The notes under the pieces are model-generated. The model was not told where the DNA came from, did no database searches, and saw only the letters and a list, made by a program, of their open reading frames with translations. A stretch of 64,000 nucleotides of DNA from Microseira wollei NIES-4236 (GTDB taxonomy: Bacteria > Cyanobacteriota > Cyanobacteriia > Cyanobacteriales > Aerosakkonemataceae). How positions within the stretch are numbered: position 1 is the stretch's first letter; the number at the start of each line of letters is the position of its first letter. The stretch lies in NCBI RefSeq assembly GCF_020521235.1, contig NZ_BLAY01000020.1, forward strand, positions 1 to 64,000, read 5' to 3'. This document shows positions 1-9,407 of the stretch, in pieces. The position numbers and the translations under genes were made by a program.

Positions 1-60
1 CTGTCAATGTTTTTGGTTTATTATATCAATACTTCGTGAATTTTTGCCTAAAGAACGTTC

Positions 61-107
61 GCGAGACTGAAGTCTCGCGCGGTTACCCCGGTATAAATAC
101 GCGGGGT
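61..107. repeat. Pair of short palindromes at the end of the GerMN-like frame
   Basis: Two adjacent hairpins: GCGAGACT/AGTCTCGC (61-78, 2-nt loop) and ACCCCG/CGGGGT (85-107). They are modular palindromes like those at 31150 and 58030, and they encode the aberrant C-terminus of the neighbouring frame. Confidence 0.7.
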
Positions 108-262
108 TTTCGCGAACTTCTCTATAACCTGACCGACAGCGCCGGAGATGGGTTGGTCAGATGGAACTCTCACCCTTTGTGGAATCAAGGACTGACACTG
201 AGGGTTTGCTGTATAGATTGTAACTGTTGTCAAGCGTCCGGCGGTTTGAGTTAGAAGCGTGG

Positions 263-295
263 ATCCCCCCCTAACCCCCCCTTGGCAAGGGGGGG
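263..295. repeat. C-rich palindromic repeat (CCCCCCTTGGCAAGGGGGG type)
   Basis: A palindrome of CCCCCC and GGGGGG blocks around TTGGCAA. The same sequence recurs inverted at 41689-41720. Here it lies in frame inside the GerMN-like coding sequence. Confidence 0.8.
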
Positions 296-690
296 AAAAA
301 GTCCCTCTTAGCAGGGAATTTGAGTTGTTGCTGCTGGGATTGGTCAGTGCAAGCGCAGGAGTAATGAGACTGAGGAGAATCATCCCAGCGGTAATAGGGA
401 GTCGCATATACTTTGATCCCGTTGGTGGCGCTTAGTGAATTTACTTAGATAGACGGTCTGCATGTAACCAAGTGTTGTGGCGAGCGGATACAGATTATGT
501 ATAATCCCGGATCGATTGACGTTGTGGATGTAAGCATTGTTTCAAGTCGTCGGGGCAAAATTGGCAATTTAAACCTCTACCGTTAAAACACTCAAGGGGT
601 TAGGATATAACTTAGCGATACCTATATTTGGTATCGATGTCGAATTTTTTGGATTTTATGGACCGAAGTCCATCCAGTCGAAGTATCAAA

Positions 691-741
691 CTCCTCTAGC
701 GTGGTGAGCGAAAGTCTCCCAGCGCGGGGGAGACTAGGAGG
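691..741 (+). promoter_or_regulatory. mgtE leader hairpin abutting the ribosome binding site
   Basis: AGTCTCCC (713-720) pairs perfectly with GGGAGACT (728-735), directly followed by the AGGAGG ribosome binding site (736-741). A competing CTCCTCTAG (691-699) could pair with CTAGGAG (734-740) and hide the binding site. This suggests a two-state leader, but no known riboswitch class is recognisable. The rest of 408-690 shows only AT-rich intergenic DNA and a weak GATACC/GGTATC dyad near 619-637. Confidence 0.4.
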
Positions 742-745
742 TATA

Positions 746-2098
746 ATGCTTACACAGGAACGCAGGGCGCAAGTAGCCGATGTTACTGACTTAAACCAGC
801 TGAAGTGTGAACTCAATGCCCTTCAAGCTGTGGATGTGGGGGATTGCATCGTAGAAATGCCCCCAGAACAAAGAGCGATCGCATTTCGCTTGCTAAACAA
901 AGACCACGCGATCGCAGTATTTGAATATCTGCCGCCGGAAGTCCAGGAAGAACTGATCAATTCGCTGCAAGATACTCAAGTGTGTCAAATTATCGAAGCG
1001 ATGCAACCTGACGCTCGGGCAGAATTGTTTGATGAACTACCTGCTGGAATTGTCAAGCGATTAGTTCAGCAACTCTCCCCAGCAGAACGGCAGGCAACGG
1101 CGACGATTTTGGGGTATGCTGAAGGCACTGCGGGTCGCGCGATGACGACGGAATACGTGCGACTGCGGGAAGGCTTAACCGTTGGCGAAGCATTAAGCAA
1201 GATACGCCTTGCGGACGGCGATAAGGAAACAATTTACTACGCCTACGTCACCGACAACAACCGCAAGCTGGTACGGGTAGTATCCCTGCGCCAGTTGCTG
1301 TTTTCGCTTCCGGAGGCGCGAATTCGCGATATTGCTAGCAGTCGGGTAATTAAAGCTTACACCGAAATGCCCCAGGAAGAAGCAGCGCAACTGATGAAGC
1401 GCTACGACCTGATAGCGCTGCCGGTGGTGGATCGGGAAGACCGACTCGTGGGCATTATCACGATTGACGACGTAGTAGATATTTTAGAGGAAGAAGCGAC
1501 CGCAGATATCCAAAAACTAGCAGGCGTCAGCGGTGGGGACGAAGCAGCGCTATCGCCTCCCCAGGTAACGATTCGCAAGCGACTGCCTTGGTTGCTGGGT
1601 AATATTGGATTGTATATTGGGGCGGCGAGCGCGATCGCACCCTTCCAGAAAGTGATTTCCCTAGTGCCGGTACTGGCAGTAATTATGCCGATTTTATCCA
1701 ATACTAGCGGCAATGTAGCAATTCAAGCTTTATCGGTAACCGTTCGCGGACTCGGCGTAGGGGAAGTCACCCCCAAAGATACCCTAAAAATACTTCGCAA
1801 GGAAATTCTAGCAGGGTTGGGGACGGCCTTGGCCTTGGGACTGGCACTGGGAATTCTTTCCTTAATTTGGTCTTCCCAACAAGAGTGGTGGGTAGCGTTA
1901 GTCGCCGCAATGGTGATGGGGATTAATGTATTCATTGCTGCTACCCTGGGAACGTTACTACCAATGGGTTTAAAGCGGGTAAACCTCGACCCGGCTTTAA
2001 TTAGCGGTCCCTTGCTAACTACGATGTTAGATGCGGTGGGATTTTTAACGTTTTTAACCCTGGTTTCCCTAGCGTTGCATATGGTTGGTAATGGGTAA
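746..2098 (+). CDS. mgtE: Magnesium transporter MgtE
   Basis: A Mg2+ channel/transporter of the inner membrane, gated by intracellular magnesium. The protein has 450 residues. An N-terminal superhelical MgtE_N domain (about 15-130) contains AVFEYLPPEVQEELINSL. Two CBS domains follow (about 135-255; the second holds LIALPVVDREDRLVGIITID). Then comes a membrane domain with five hydrophobic helices (about 275-450) including PILSNTSGNVAIQALSVT, the pore-lining family motif. The start at 746 is chosen because AGGAGG sits 4 nt upstream; the longer frame from 701 would code through the leader hairpin. It is a single gene with no operon partner, and the sensor kinase downstream is convergent. Confidence 0.95.
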   Translation: MLTQERRAQVADVTDLNQLKCELNALQAVDVGDCIVEMPPEQRAIAFRLLNKDHAIAVFEYLPPEVQEELINSLQDTQVCQIIEAMQPDARAELFDELPAGIVKRLVQQLSPAERQATATILGYAEGTAGRAMTTEYVRLREGLTVGEALSKIRLADGDKETIYYAYVTDNNRKLVRVVSLRQLLFSLPEARIRDIASSRVIKAYTEMPQEEAAQLMKRYDLIALPVVDREDRLVGIITIDDVVDILEEEATADIQKLAGVSGGDEAALSPPQVTIRKRLPWLLGNIGLYIGAASAIAPFQKVISLVPVLAVIMPILSNTSGNVAIQALSVTVRGLGVGEVTPKDTLKILRKEILAGLGTALALGLALGILSLIWSSQQEWWVALVAAMVMGINVFIAATLGTLLPMGLKRVNLDPALISGPLLTTMLDAVGFLTFLTLVSLALHMVGNG

Positions 2099-2236
2099 TT
2101 GGTAATGGGTAATGGGGAAGATGGGGAAGATGAGGAAGATGAGGAAGAATTCTCCCTTGTCTCCCTCTCTCCGCGTCCGGTGCGTCGGGGCGTCCGGTGC
2201 GTCGGGGCGTCCGGTGCGTCCGGTGCGTCCGGTGCC
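2099..2236. repeat. Low-complexity tandem repeats after mgtE
   Basis: (G)GTAATGG and GATGAGGAA units (2099-2146) are followed by several copies of a GTCCGGTGCGTCGGGGC-like unit (about 2174-2236). The open frame across it is all repeat and is not considered a gene. Confidence 0.75.
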
Positions 2237-2251
2237 TATGGCGCGTCTTCC

Positions 2252-5200
2252 TTAATTTGCCTTAATGGGAATCTCAATCCAGAATTGGGTTCCCTTTCCC
2301 GGTTCGGAAGTGCATTTGAAGACACCGCAATGTTTATTTACCACAATTTGGTAACTAATTGATAGACCCAGTCCAGTGCCTTTTCCTACAGGTTTAGTGG
2401 TGAAAAACGGGTCAAAAATTCTAGCCTTGACTGCTTCTGGCATACCGGAACCGTTGTCGGAAATACAAATAACTGCGCTTTCTTCAAAAACAAAAGTTTG
2501 TATCCGAATTGTTGGTGTGTCAGTTATTTCTTGATTGACGGCTGATTGTTCTAACGCATCAATGGCATTATTTAAAACATTCATAAATACCTGATTCAAT
2601 TGTCCGGCATAGCACTCTACTTGGGGAAGTTCGCCATATTCTTTAACGATTTCAATGTTGGGACTATCCGGTTTGGCTTTTAGCCGAGGTTGCAAAATTA
2701 ACAAGGTACTTTCTAAACCCTCGTGAATATTCACCGGCTTCATGTCGGCTTCATCCAACCGCGAGAAATTTCTTAAAGACAGAACTAGCTGACGGATGCG
2801 CTCCGTACCCATCTTCATGGAAGACAATAACTTGGGCAAATCTTCAGCGATAAATTTTACGTCGATGGCATCGGCTAAATCTTGGATTTCAAGGGCAGGA
2901 TTGGGGTAGTGCTGCTGATAAAGTTCTAGCAGATTCAGTAAGCTTTCTGCATATTCTCTGACATAAGCGATGTTGCCATAAATAAAGTTAACTGGGTTAT
3001 TAATTTCGTGAGCAATACCGGCTACCAGTTGACCTAAACTGGACATTTTCTCAGTTTGAATCAGCTGGGTTTGAGTATCTTGTAAATCCCGTAGCGTCTG
3101 GGAGATTTGTTCTGCTTGCTGTTGGGAGAGGGCGAGTAATTCCGCTTGCTGGAGTGCGACGCCGAGTTGGAGGGCGATTTGCTTGACAAATTGAATTTCT
3201 TCGGTTTCCCAATTGCGGGGAAAAGCGCATTGATGGATGCACAATAAGCCCCAAAGGTCGCCACCTTTCATCAAGGGTACGACTAAATTAGCTCGAATTT
3301 GAAATTGAGCTAAAACATCACGGTGACAATCTTGCAATCCCGCTGTGTAGATGTCAGATACTGCTTGAACGCGCCCTTGGTGGTAGTGGATTGCATATTG
3401 TTCGCCAAAGCAGTGGTCGTAAACGGGGGCTTCCAGGGCGGAGGAAAACTCAGGTAAGACATCTTCTGAAACAAATACACCTGTATCGTAGCCAGAATTT
3501 GGGTCAAACTGAAACATGGCTACCCGATCCGCATTGAGACTGCGCCGCACTTCTTTTGCTGTTGCTTTAAAAATGGCATTGAGATCGAGGGTTTCGCGAA
3601 TTTTAGCTACGACTTCAAATAATACGCGCTGTCGTTCGGTGGCGCGTCGCAGATCTGTGGTTTGCTGGCGCGTTTGGGCGAGTAATTCCGATTGTTTAAT
3701 CGCGACTCCCAACTGAGAACCCATTTGAGTGATAAATTTAATTTGTTCGGGTTCCCAGTGACGGGGGACAGAGTTTTGATATGCTGCCAACAAACCCCAC
3801 AATTGCTGCCCAACTTTGATTGGCGCGATCGCATAAGCCTTAGCTTGAAATTGCTCTAATATCGCGATGTGACACTCAGAAAGATTCGCCTGATAAATAT
3901 CATCCACCCAGTGGGTTTCGTTGTGACGATACCGCCCGCCAGCGGTTTCCTGCAAGTAAGTATCTTCTACAATTGTTTTAATATTTTCTCCTACCAACTT
4001 GACCCAACCTGGGGCGACATACTCGGCGACAAATTCTCCGCCCCAGTTAGAATTGAAGCGATAAACTGCTACGCGGTCTGCTTGTAGGGATTTGCAGACT
4101 TCCTGGGTACTAATCTCAAAAACCTTCTCTAAATCGAGGCTTTCCCGAATTTTAGCCACGACTTCTAACAACGCCCACTGCTGTTCTGCTGCTTGTTGCA
4201 ACGCGATCGCTTGCTGCTGCGAAACTTCCAGTAATTCAGCTTGCCCGACGGCGACGCCCAACGCTAGCGCCATTTTAGCGGCAAATTGAACTTCATTTGC
4301 TTGCCATTCGCGGGTGGAACTACACTGGTGAATGCACAGCAAGCCCCACAGTTCATAGCCTTTGAACAAGGGTACGATGATTTGGGCGGCAATTTGGTAT
4401 TTTGCGGGGTACTCGCTTACCCCCTTGTTTACCTGAATTTGTCCTTTTTGATAGCCGATAGCTTGTTCGCCTAAGAAGCGATCGCGTATTCTTTCCCCCA
4501 AAATACCAGGCCATGTGGGTAAGACGCTTTCGGCAATAAACTCACCCCGAGTAAAATTTGAACTGGGGTCAAACCGAAATATCCCGACTCTGTCAGCATT
4601 TAAACAGCAGCGGATTTCTCGCGCCGTTGTGGTAAAAATTGTATCCAGGTCGAGGGATTCGCGAATTTTAGCGACGACTCCATAAAATATCTGCTGCTGT
4701 TCTACCGCCAGTTGCAGTTTTGCCGCACTTGCCTGGACTTTTTCCTCCAGATTGGCATTTAACGCCTTTAACTGCTGGTGTTTTATATACTGTTGGATCG
4801 CATTTGTCAAGCACCTAGCCAGGGAAACTGCGAGTTCAATTTCTGCCTCTGTCCACTCGCGGGCCTGTCCTTTTTGAGATTCGCGCCAGACTTCAAACGA
4901 TAGGCGGGGTTGCACTTGCCGTCCATCGGGGTCGAATTGCCCTGCCCACAGGGTTTCTGTCTCTATTTCGTCGCGAAAAACGCTGAGGTAACCCAGCAAC
5001 TGCTGGCTATGCCAAAGCGGTACGATTAAAATCCCCCGAATTTGGGTCGCCCGGAATGCGGGTTGTAGGGTTCGCAGCGACGGAACGCGATATAAATCTG
5101 AAATAGCCCAAGCTTGCTCTCCACCGGGTTTGAAATGTTCTTGCCAGACGCTATATTGTTCTATCAGGTTAAATTTTGCCTGTTCTGGCATTACCGGCTG

Positions 5201-6040
5201 CGGGCCGCAGGTATAAATTTCGACATCTTGTGGATTGGTAATGGGTAATTGGGAATTGGTAATTGGGAATTCTCCTGTGTTCGCCAAACTGTTGATGTAT
5301 AACCTGCCGCCAGAGCCTGCCAAAGATGGGACAATTTCTTCTAAGGCTCCCTGGAGATCGAGGCCCGATAGGGAATCGATGCGCGGGGCGACGCGGTTAA
5401 TGGTAATTTCCCGCTGAGCTTGTTCCCGTGCAGAGGCGAGCAAGATCGATTGAGCGATCGCTACTGATAGCTGATCCACTACCATCTGAACAACTTGGAG
5501 TTCTGGTTCTAAAAAAGACCTCGGTTGGGCGTGGTGAGATACCAACAGCCCCCAAAGTTGGTCGCGATGAAAAATCGGCAAAGCTAAAGAAGACTTAACT
5601 CCCATTGCGGTTAAGTATTCCACGTGACAGGCGTCTACCGAGCGGTAACGGATATCGTCGCGCACCAGCTTTCCGGTTTCCGGATCTCGCAATAAACTCT
5701 GACCCAACTGACGGGAATTTACATCGACAATTGAACGCACCCGCGCCTCAATAAACAATTGACGGGAGGAAAGTGGAATATCATCTGCGGGGAAATTTAA
5801 TCCTAGTAGGGATGGTAAAATGCGATCGCGAATCGATTCAGCAATGACCTGACCGCTTCCGTCCGGATGAAATTTATAAATCTTAACGCGATCTGTTGCC
5901 AGAAACCGACGCACTTCTGCTGCGGTGGCGCTAAGAATTTCTTCTATTTCTAGCGAGCGACGGATAATATTGGCGATACGGCGTAGCAAATTTTCTGGCT
6001 CAAGACTTAGCTGTGGGTCTTGTAGGTTGCTCAGGTTCAT
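2252..6040 (-). CDS. Multi-GAF phytochrome/cyanobacteriochrome-type histidine kinase
   Basis: A large cytoplasmic photoreceptor-like kinase of 1262 residues. Residues 20-205 form a phytochrome-type GAF with a FPADDIP motif (the family PASDIP) and a CysHis pair at C138 (DACHVEYL). Residues 220-420 look like a PHY domain, with PRLSFEVW (378-385) matching the PRxSF tongue motif. No PAS/knot precedes, so this is a knotless (Cph2-like) module. Three further GAF domains follow. The first (450-600) lacks the Cys; the second (630-785) has C723 in SECH; the third (815-970) has C905 in DCH. The last two are cyanobacteriochrome-like. The C-terminus is HisKA (H1011, [12 protein letters not shown]) and HATPase ([16 protein letters not shown]). 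A heptamer repeat is translated in frame at 258-271 inside the PHY region. Light sensing is inferred from motifs. Confidence 0.9.
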   Translation of the reverse strand: MNLSNLQDPQLSLEPENLLRRIANIIRRSLEIEEILSATAAEVRRFLATDRVKIYKFHPDGSGQVIAESIRDRILPSLLGLNFPADDIPLSSRQLFIEARVRSIVDVNSRQLGQSLLRDPETGKLVRDDIRYRSVDACHVEYLTAMGVKSSLALPIFHRDQLWGLLVSHHAQPRSFLEPELQVVQMVVDQLSVAIAQSILLASAREQAQREITINRVAPRIDSLSGLDLQGALEEIVPSLAGSGGRLYINSLANTGEFPITNSQLPITNPQDVEIYTCGPQPVMPEQAKFNLIEQYSVWQEHFKPGGEQAWAISDLYRVPSLRTLQPAFRATQIRGILIVPLWHSQQLLGYLSVFRDEIETETLWAGQFDPDGRQVQPRLSFEVWRESQKGQAREWTEAEIELAVSLARCLTNAIQQYIKHQQLKALNANLEEKVQASAAKLQLAVEQQQIFYGVVAKIRESLDLDTIFTTTAREIRCCLNADRVGIFRFDPSSNFTRGEFIAESVLPTWPGILGERIRDRFLGEQAIGYQKGQIQVNKGVSEYPAKYQIAAQIIVPLFKGYELWGLLCIHQCSSTREWQANEVQFAAKMALALGVAVGQAELLEVSQQQAIALQQAAEQQWALLEVVAKIRESLDLEKVFEISTQEVCKSLQADRVAVYRFNSNWGGEFVAEYVAPGWVKLVGENIKTIVEDTYLQETAGGRYRHNETHWVDDIYQANLSECHIAILEQFQAKAYAIAPIKVGQQLWGLLAAYQNSVPRHWEPEQIKFITQMGSQLGVAIKQSELLAQTRQQTTDLRRATERQRVLFEVVAKIRETLDLNAIFKATAKEVRRSLNADRVAMFQFDPNSGYDTGVFVSEDVLPEFSSALEAPVYDHCFGEQYAIHYHQGRVQAVSDIYTAGLQDCHRDVLAQFQIRANLVVPLMKGGDLWGLLCIHQCAFPRNWETEEIQFVKQIALQLGVALQQAELLALSQQQAEQISQTLRDLQDTQTQLIQTEKMSSLGQLVAGIAHEINNPVNFIYGNIAYVREYAESLLNLLELYQQHYPNPALEIQDLADAIDVKFIAEDLPKLLSSMKMGTERIRQLVLSLRNFSRLDEADMKPVNIHEGLESTLLILQPRLKAKPDSPNIEIVKEYGELPQVECYAGQLNQVFMNVLNNAIDALEQSAVNQEITDTPTIRIQTFVFEESAVICISDNGSGMPEAVKARIFDPFFTTKPVGKGTGLGLSISYQIVVNKHCGVFKCTSEPGKGTQFWIEIPIKAN

Positions 6041-6231
6041 TGCTTATCCTTGACTTAGATTAAAAAATTTTACTATCTGACAATATTGTCTAACTTATTT
6101 ATCTGTTTGCCCAGAGTGAAAACACCAGCAAATCCAATCTAGCCGAAGGTTTGCCGGATCTGGTAGCCCTTGCAGCACCCTACAAATAGCTCAAGAGAGC
6201 CTGTTTTGGCAGCCTCGCGGCTAGGGAGCAA

Positions 6232-6260
6232 TAACTGTCAAGATTTGGTCTTGACAGTTA
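6232..6260. repeat. Perfect 12-bp inverted repeat beside tnpB relic
   Basis: TAACTGTCAAGA (6232-6243) and TCTTGACAGTTA (6249-6260) with a 5-nt loop. It lies 26 bp beyond the stop of the tnpB relic, where an IS200/IS605 end hairpin would be expected. It could instead be a terminator. The rest of 6041-6231 and 6556-6858 holds no gene I can see. Confidence 0.6.
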
Positions 6261-6285
6261 CAGGCCAATTATTTTTAATTATCAG

Positions 6286-6555
6286 TTATTGTACACTACT
6301 GTAACTAATTGCAATCTTGCGGGATAGCTGATGGAGAAAATCTTTTCGGCATCTAGCTATTTTGGCATGAACGCGAGTTACTAACTTTCTCGCTTTATTC
6401 CTTGTGTTACTTCCTTTCAGTTTCCTACTAAGCTTGTTTTGTTTCCGTTTTAAATTCCGATCTTGTTTAGCTAAATGTTGCGGATTGTTGTACTTACTCC
6501 CAAGTCTGTTTAAAAGAGATATTCCTCCCCTAGCTGGAGAAGAATAATCGCTAGT
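6286..6555 (-). pseudogene. TnpB (IS200/IS605 OrfB) fragment
   Basis: The minus strand reads an open stretch of about 89 residues. It includes NPQHLAKQDRNLKRKQNKLS, RKLKGSNTRNKARKLVTRVH and AKIARCRKDFLHQLSRKI, the characteristic helical middle segment of TnpB proteins just after the first catalytic Asp region. Both the N-terminal catalytic part and the C-terminal zinc ribbon with its DRD motif are missing. It is therefore a decayed internal fragment in the 800-bp stretch between the photoreceptor kinase and psb32. It is not closely similar to the intact TnpB at 9386 (there the equivalent region reads SPQFYRKCEQQLNRANRKKS), so it derives from another element. Confidence 0.75.
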
Positions 6556-6752
6556 TTATCCTTTCCTCGTCTGCTTTCTCAGTATAAACCAGGAGAGGAT
6601 AGAGTAATCCTTTTTACTTGCGCTCTGCGTCTGTCCAGCTGGGAAGCGCGTAGTCGTTCACCAAACTGAGACAGGACGGGTTTTTTTGTCTCCCCGCGTC
6701 GCGGCGATGGGGCAATGCCTTGACGCTCACCAACTCGGCGGTCGGATTTATC

Positions 6753-6773
6753 TACCCCAGGGGGCAGATGAGA
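6753..6773. promoter_or_regulatory. Short dyad upstream of psb32
   Basis: ATCTaCCCC and GGGGcAGAT face each other across a 2-nt centre about 100 bp before psb32. It could be a leader hairpin or an operator; no regulator can be assigned. Confidence 0.3.
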
Positions 6774-6873
6774 AATAAGTAAAGAAATGTAAAAAAATAT
6801 TATGATTCAATTATCCTTTTATTAATAAAGCGATCTGATAACGTTCGCCCTTGAGATTGTGGTAAAACAGGCA

Positions 6874-7683
6874 ATGGATTATTATCAAACGCTCAAACGA
6901 TTTCTGGTATCGGTTTTTGCGCTCGCGATCGGTGTGTGGATGTGGGCGAGCGGGCCCGCCGCAATAGCATACGATAATCCCGACTTACTGCCCAAGCAGC
7001 AGACTCCAATAATCGACTTGGCAAAATCCCTCAGCGAATTTCAGGAAGAGGCACTGGCGAAGGATATCGAGCAATTTGAGACAGAAACCGGCTTCAAACT
7101 GCGAGTTTTGACCCAATACGACCGCACGCCCGGTCGCGCTGTGAAAGGCTTTTGGGGATTAGATGACAAAAGCGTCCTGGTGGTTGCGGATTCGCGGGGT
7201 GGGAATATCCTCAACTTCAGCGTGGGGGATGATGTCTACAAGCTGCTACCGAGAACGTTTTGGATCGAACTGCAAACTCGCTACGGTAATATGTACTTCG
7301 TGCGGGACAACGGGGAAGACCAATCGATCCTGCAATCGTTGGAATCGATTAAAACCTGCCTGCGCCAAGGCGGTTGCAACGTAGTACCGGGACTGCCCCG
7401 CGAGCAATGGATATTCACCTTAATTACATCAATTGTCGGCGGCGTAGTGTTTGGACTAGCTGCCGTACCCCGCAAACCGGGACAAGTCATCGCATGGCAA
7501 TGGGCGTTGATTTTATCGCCGTTGTGGGGGATATTATTTATTTCTTTCGGTATTGGGCCAGTGGTGACCCGCACGTCAGAGTGGTTGCCCTTAGTGCGGA
7601 ACGTGGCAGGGTTTATGATTGGTGCTTTAGTGGCGTACTTGTCGCCAGCGATCGCATCGGCGTCTGAAAGCTCTAGTCGCTAA
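6874..7683 (+). CDS. psb32: Photosystem II repair protein Psb32 (TPM domain)
   Basis: A thylakoid-associated TPM-domain protein, known in cyanobacteria as Psb32, which protects or speeds repair of photosystem II under photo-oxidative stress. The protein has 269 residues. A signal/transmembrane segment (about 5-35, ending in PAAIAYDNPDLLP) is followed by the TPM domain (about 45-165) beginning with TPIIDLAKSLSEFQEEALAK. Three C-terminal hydrophobic helices follow (about 180-260). Start at ATG 6874; a GTG at 6859 in the same frame is an alternative, and neither has a strong ribosome binding site. The stop TAA overlaps the stop TAG of the convergent pentapeptide gene by two bases, so the genes share a 3' boundary. 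Confidence 0.85.
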   Translation: MDYYQTLKRFLVSVFALAIGVWMWASGPAAIAYDNPDLLPKQQTPIIDLAKSLSEFQEEALAKDIEQFETETGFKLRVLTQYDRTPGRAVKGFWGLDDKSVLVVADSRGGNILNFSVGDDVYKLLPRTFWIELQTRYGNMYFVRDNGEDQSILQSLESIKTCLRQGGCNVVPGLPREQWIFTLITSIVGGVVFGLAAVPRKPGQVIAWQWALILSPLWGILFISFGIGPVVTRTSEWLPLVRNVAGFMIGALVAYLSPAIASASESSSR

Positions 7684-9407
7684 TTCTGCCAAAGTAAAGC
7701 GATCGCTAAGCGAACTGCCGATCCAACACTGGAAAAGCGAGCAGCTTCTGGGGCAGTTTTTTCCCAGCGCAACAGCTGCTCGGTAAAGGTCGGATCTCGC
7801 TTGGCGCGTTTGGCGATCGCCGTACTAATTACCTTTTGTTGGATTTCTTCGGTGGAAAAGCCCTGGCGATGCAGGTAAATCAACAGCCGCTGCACCGACT
7901 CGACAAACCTTTCCGGCGCTTGGGACATCAAAATAACTTCGATTTGATAAACCACCTCTTTATAAATCTGCTGGCGTTGATTTTGTTGTTGCTGTTCCTT
8001 TAGCTTCTTCTCAGAGTTCTGTTTTGCTGGCTGTTTTTGGGCTTGGCGCTGTGGAATATCAAGCAGTTTAAAGATTTCACCCCGTTTCGCCTGACAGCGC
8101 TCGAGCATTTCTGGGTAAAGGCTTAACAAGCGATCGCGCAATTTTTGCACGTTCACCAACTGATTCGACATTAGTTGCAGGCGATAGCACTCTGGGAAGG
8201 AATCAAAAGACTTGATGCTCAAACTCAGGTGGGTTTCTTCCTGCTCGATCTGGGTAAGCGTATAGGTCAAAGCTTCCCAGTTAGGAGCCTCTTTCCATTC
8301 AATTGAGATCGTCGAGCTGTCTTCCTCATGCCTTCCTGCTAGCTCTCCTGGCTTTAAATCGCCATTGGCAGGATAGCGCTCGGTAGGGCTTTTGGTGGCG
8401 TAATCAAACCCCGTAAAGGCGTAACGACATTCAACTCTGGACAAATCCACATCTTCAACGTGCCAGCGCTCGATGCAACAGCCAGTCATTTGCGCCCGAT
8501 CCAAATTAGTGCGGATTAAATGGCTTTCCAATAAATAAGCGCCGCTGAGATCGGCTTCGCTCAATATTGTCTCGCTCAGGTAAGCGCCGCTGAGATCGGC
8601 TCGCTGCAAGTCCGCCCCGCGTAAATTTGCCTCGCTCAAGTCAGCTCGCAGTAACAATACCTCTTGGAGATTAGTTCGCAATAAATAAGCTTTCCGCAAG
8701 CTGGCTTTGAGTAAATAGGCACCGGCGAGGTTAGCGCGGCTCATGTCCGCACCGTTGAGAATAGCTTCGCTGAGGTCAGAGCCGGTTAAAATAATGCGAT
8801 GCAAGTCCGCCTCGCTCAAATTTGCCGAACGCAGGCAAACTCCACTCAGGTTGGCTTCGGTGAGATTGGTACGGATTAAAATAGCGCCCCGCAAATTCGC
8901 CGAATCTAAATTCGCTTCCCGGAGACTGGCGGCGGTGAGGTTAGCGCTAATCAGGCTAGCTCGTTGCAGATTTGCCTCCATCAATTCGGCTCCCATCAGC
9001 TGGGAGTTATTTAGCTTAGCCCGTTCCAAATTGCTTTGATCTAACTTAGCGCCCTGGAGGTTCGTACTACTGAGATCGGCTTCCTGTAGCACGGCCCAGT
9101 TCAAGTCTGCCTCTTGTAGGTCGGCGAGGCGCAGATCTGCTTTGGTGAGATTGGCACCGCTTAAAATCGCCTGATTCAGGTTCGCACTTGCCAACGTCAC
9201 GTGACGCAGGTCGGCTTGACGCAGCACGGCACCGCTAAGCTGAGCGCGATTTAAAAAAGACCAACTCAGATTTGCACCCGTGAGATTAGCGCCAGTCAGG
9301 TCGATATCTTGCAAATTGACCCCTGTGAGACTGGCTCCACTCAGGTCAACGTGGGCAAAATACCGCTCTCCTTGTCTGTATCTGGCTAGAAGATCTTGGA
9401 TTTGCAT
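7680..9407 (-). CDS. Pentapeptide-repeat protein
   Basis: 575 residues. Residues 20-325 are uninterrupted A(D/N)Lxx pentapeptide repeats (LSGASLTGVNLQDIDLTGAN and so on), predicted to form a right-handed quadrilateral beta-helix of about 60 coils. The C-terminal 240 residues are non-repetitive. They contain a segment with CYRLQLMSNQLVNVQKLRDR, a Lys/Gln-rich coiled linker (about 455-480) and a helical end with RFVESVQRLLIYL. No signal peptide is seen. The function of such fusions is unknown; the repeat is a scaffold. The start codon lies only 33 bp from the right end of the tnpB element (9441), so the insertion replaced or moved the native promoter. Confidence 0.9.
   Translation of the reverse strand: MQIQDLLARYRQGERYFAHVDLSGASLTGVNLQDIDLTGANLTGANLSWSFLNRAQLSGAVLRQADLRHVTLASANLNQAILSGANLTKADLRLADLQEADLNWAVLQEADLSSTNLQGAKLDQSNLERAKLNNSQLMGAELMEANLQRASLISANLTAASLREANLDSANLRGAILIRTNLTEANLSGVCLRSANLSEADLHRIILTGSDLSEAILNGADMSRANLAGAYLLKASLRKAYLLRTNLQEVLLLRADLSEANLRGADLQRADLSGAYLSETILSEADLSGAYLLESHLIRTNLDRAQMTGCCIERWHVEDVDLSRVECRYAFTGFDYATKSPTERYPANGDLKPGELAGRHEEDSSTISIEWKEAPNWEALTYTLTQIEQEETHLSLSIKSFDSFPECYRLQLMSNQLVNVQKLRDRLLSLYPEMLERCQAKRGEIFKLLDIPQRQAQKQPAKQNSEKKLKEQQQQNQRQQIYKEVVYQIEVILMSQAPERFVESVQRLLIYLHRQGFSTEEIQQKVISTAIAKRAKRDPTFTEQLLRWEKTAPEAARFSSVGSAVRLAIALLWQN

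Larger units (their letters stand above)
48..407 (-). pseudogene. Truncated secreted GerMN-like protein
   Basis: A 119-residue frame begins with a clear signal peptide (MRLPITAGMILLSLITPALA). It carries a segment around TVTIYTANPQCQSLIPQRV and a following VGQVIEK that resemble the start of the GerMN (spore-germination-like) domain of cyanobacterial secreted proteins. The domain breaks off after VIEK: the last 22 residues are encoded by palindromic repeat DNA (61-107) and end at a TAG. A second repeat (263-295) is read in frame as residues of the middle linker. GerMN proteins normally continue for another 60 or so residues, so this looks like a repeat-truncated gene. The family call rests on short similarity and is moderate. 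Confidence 0.45.

Noticed and set aside
2099-2362. Gene after mgtE (Glu- and Gly-rich frame)
   Set aside because: It is entirely tandem repeat and overlaps the end of the photoreceptor kinase.
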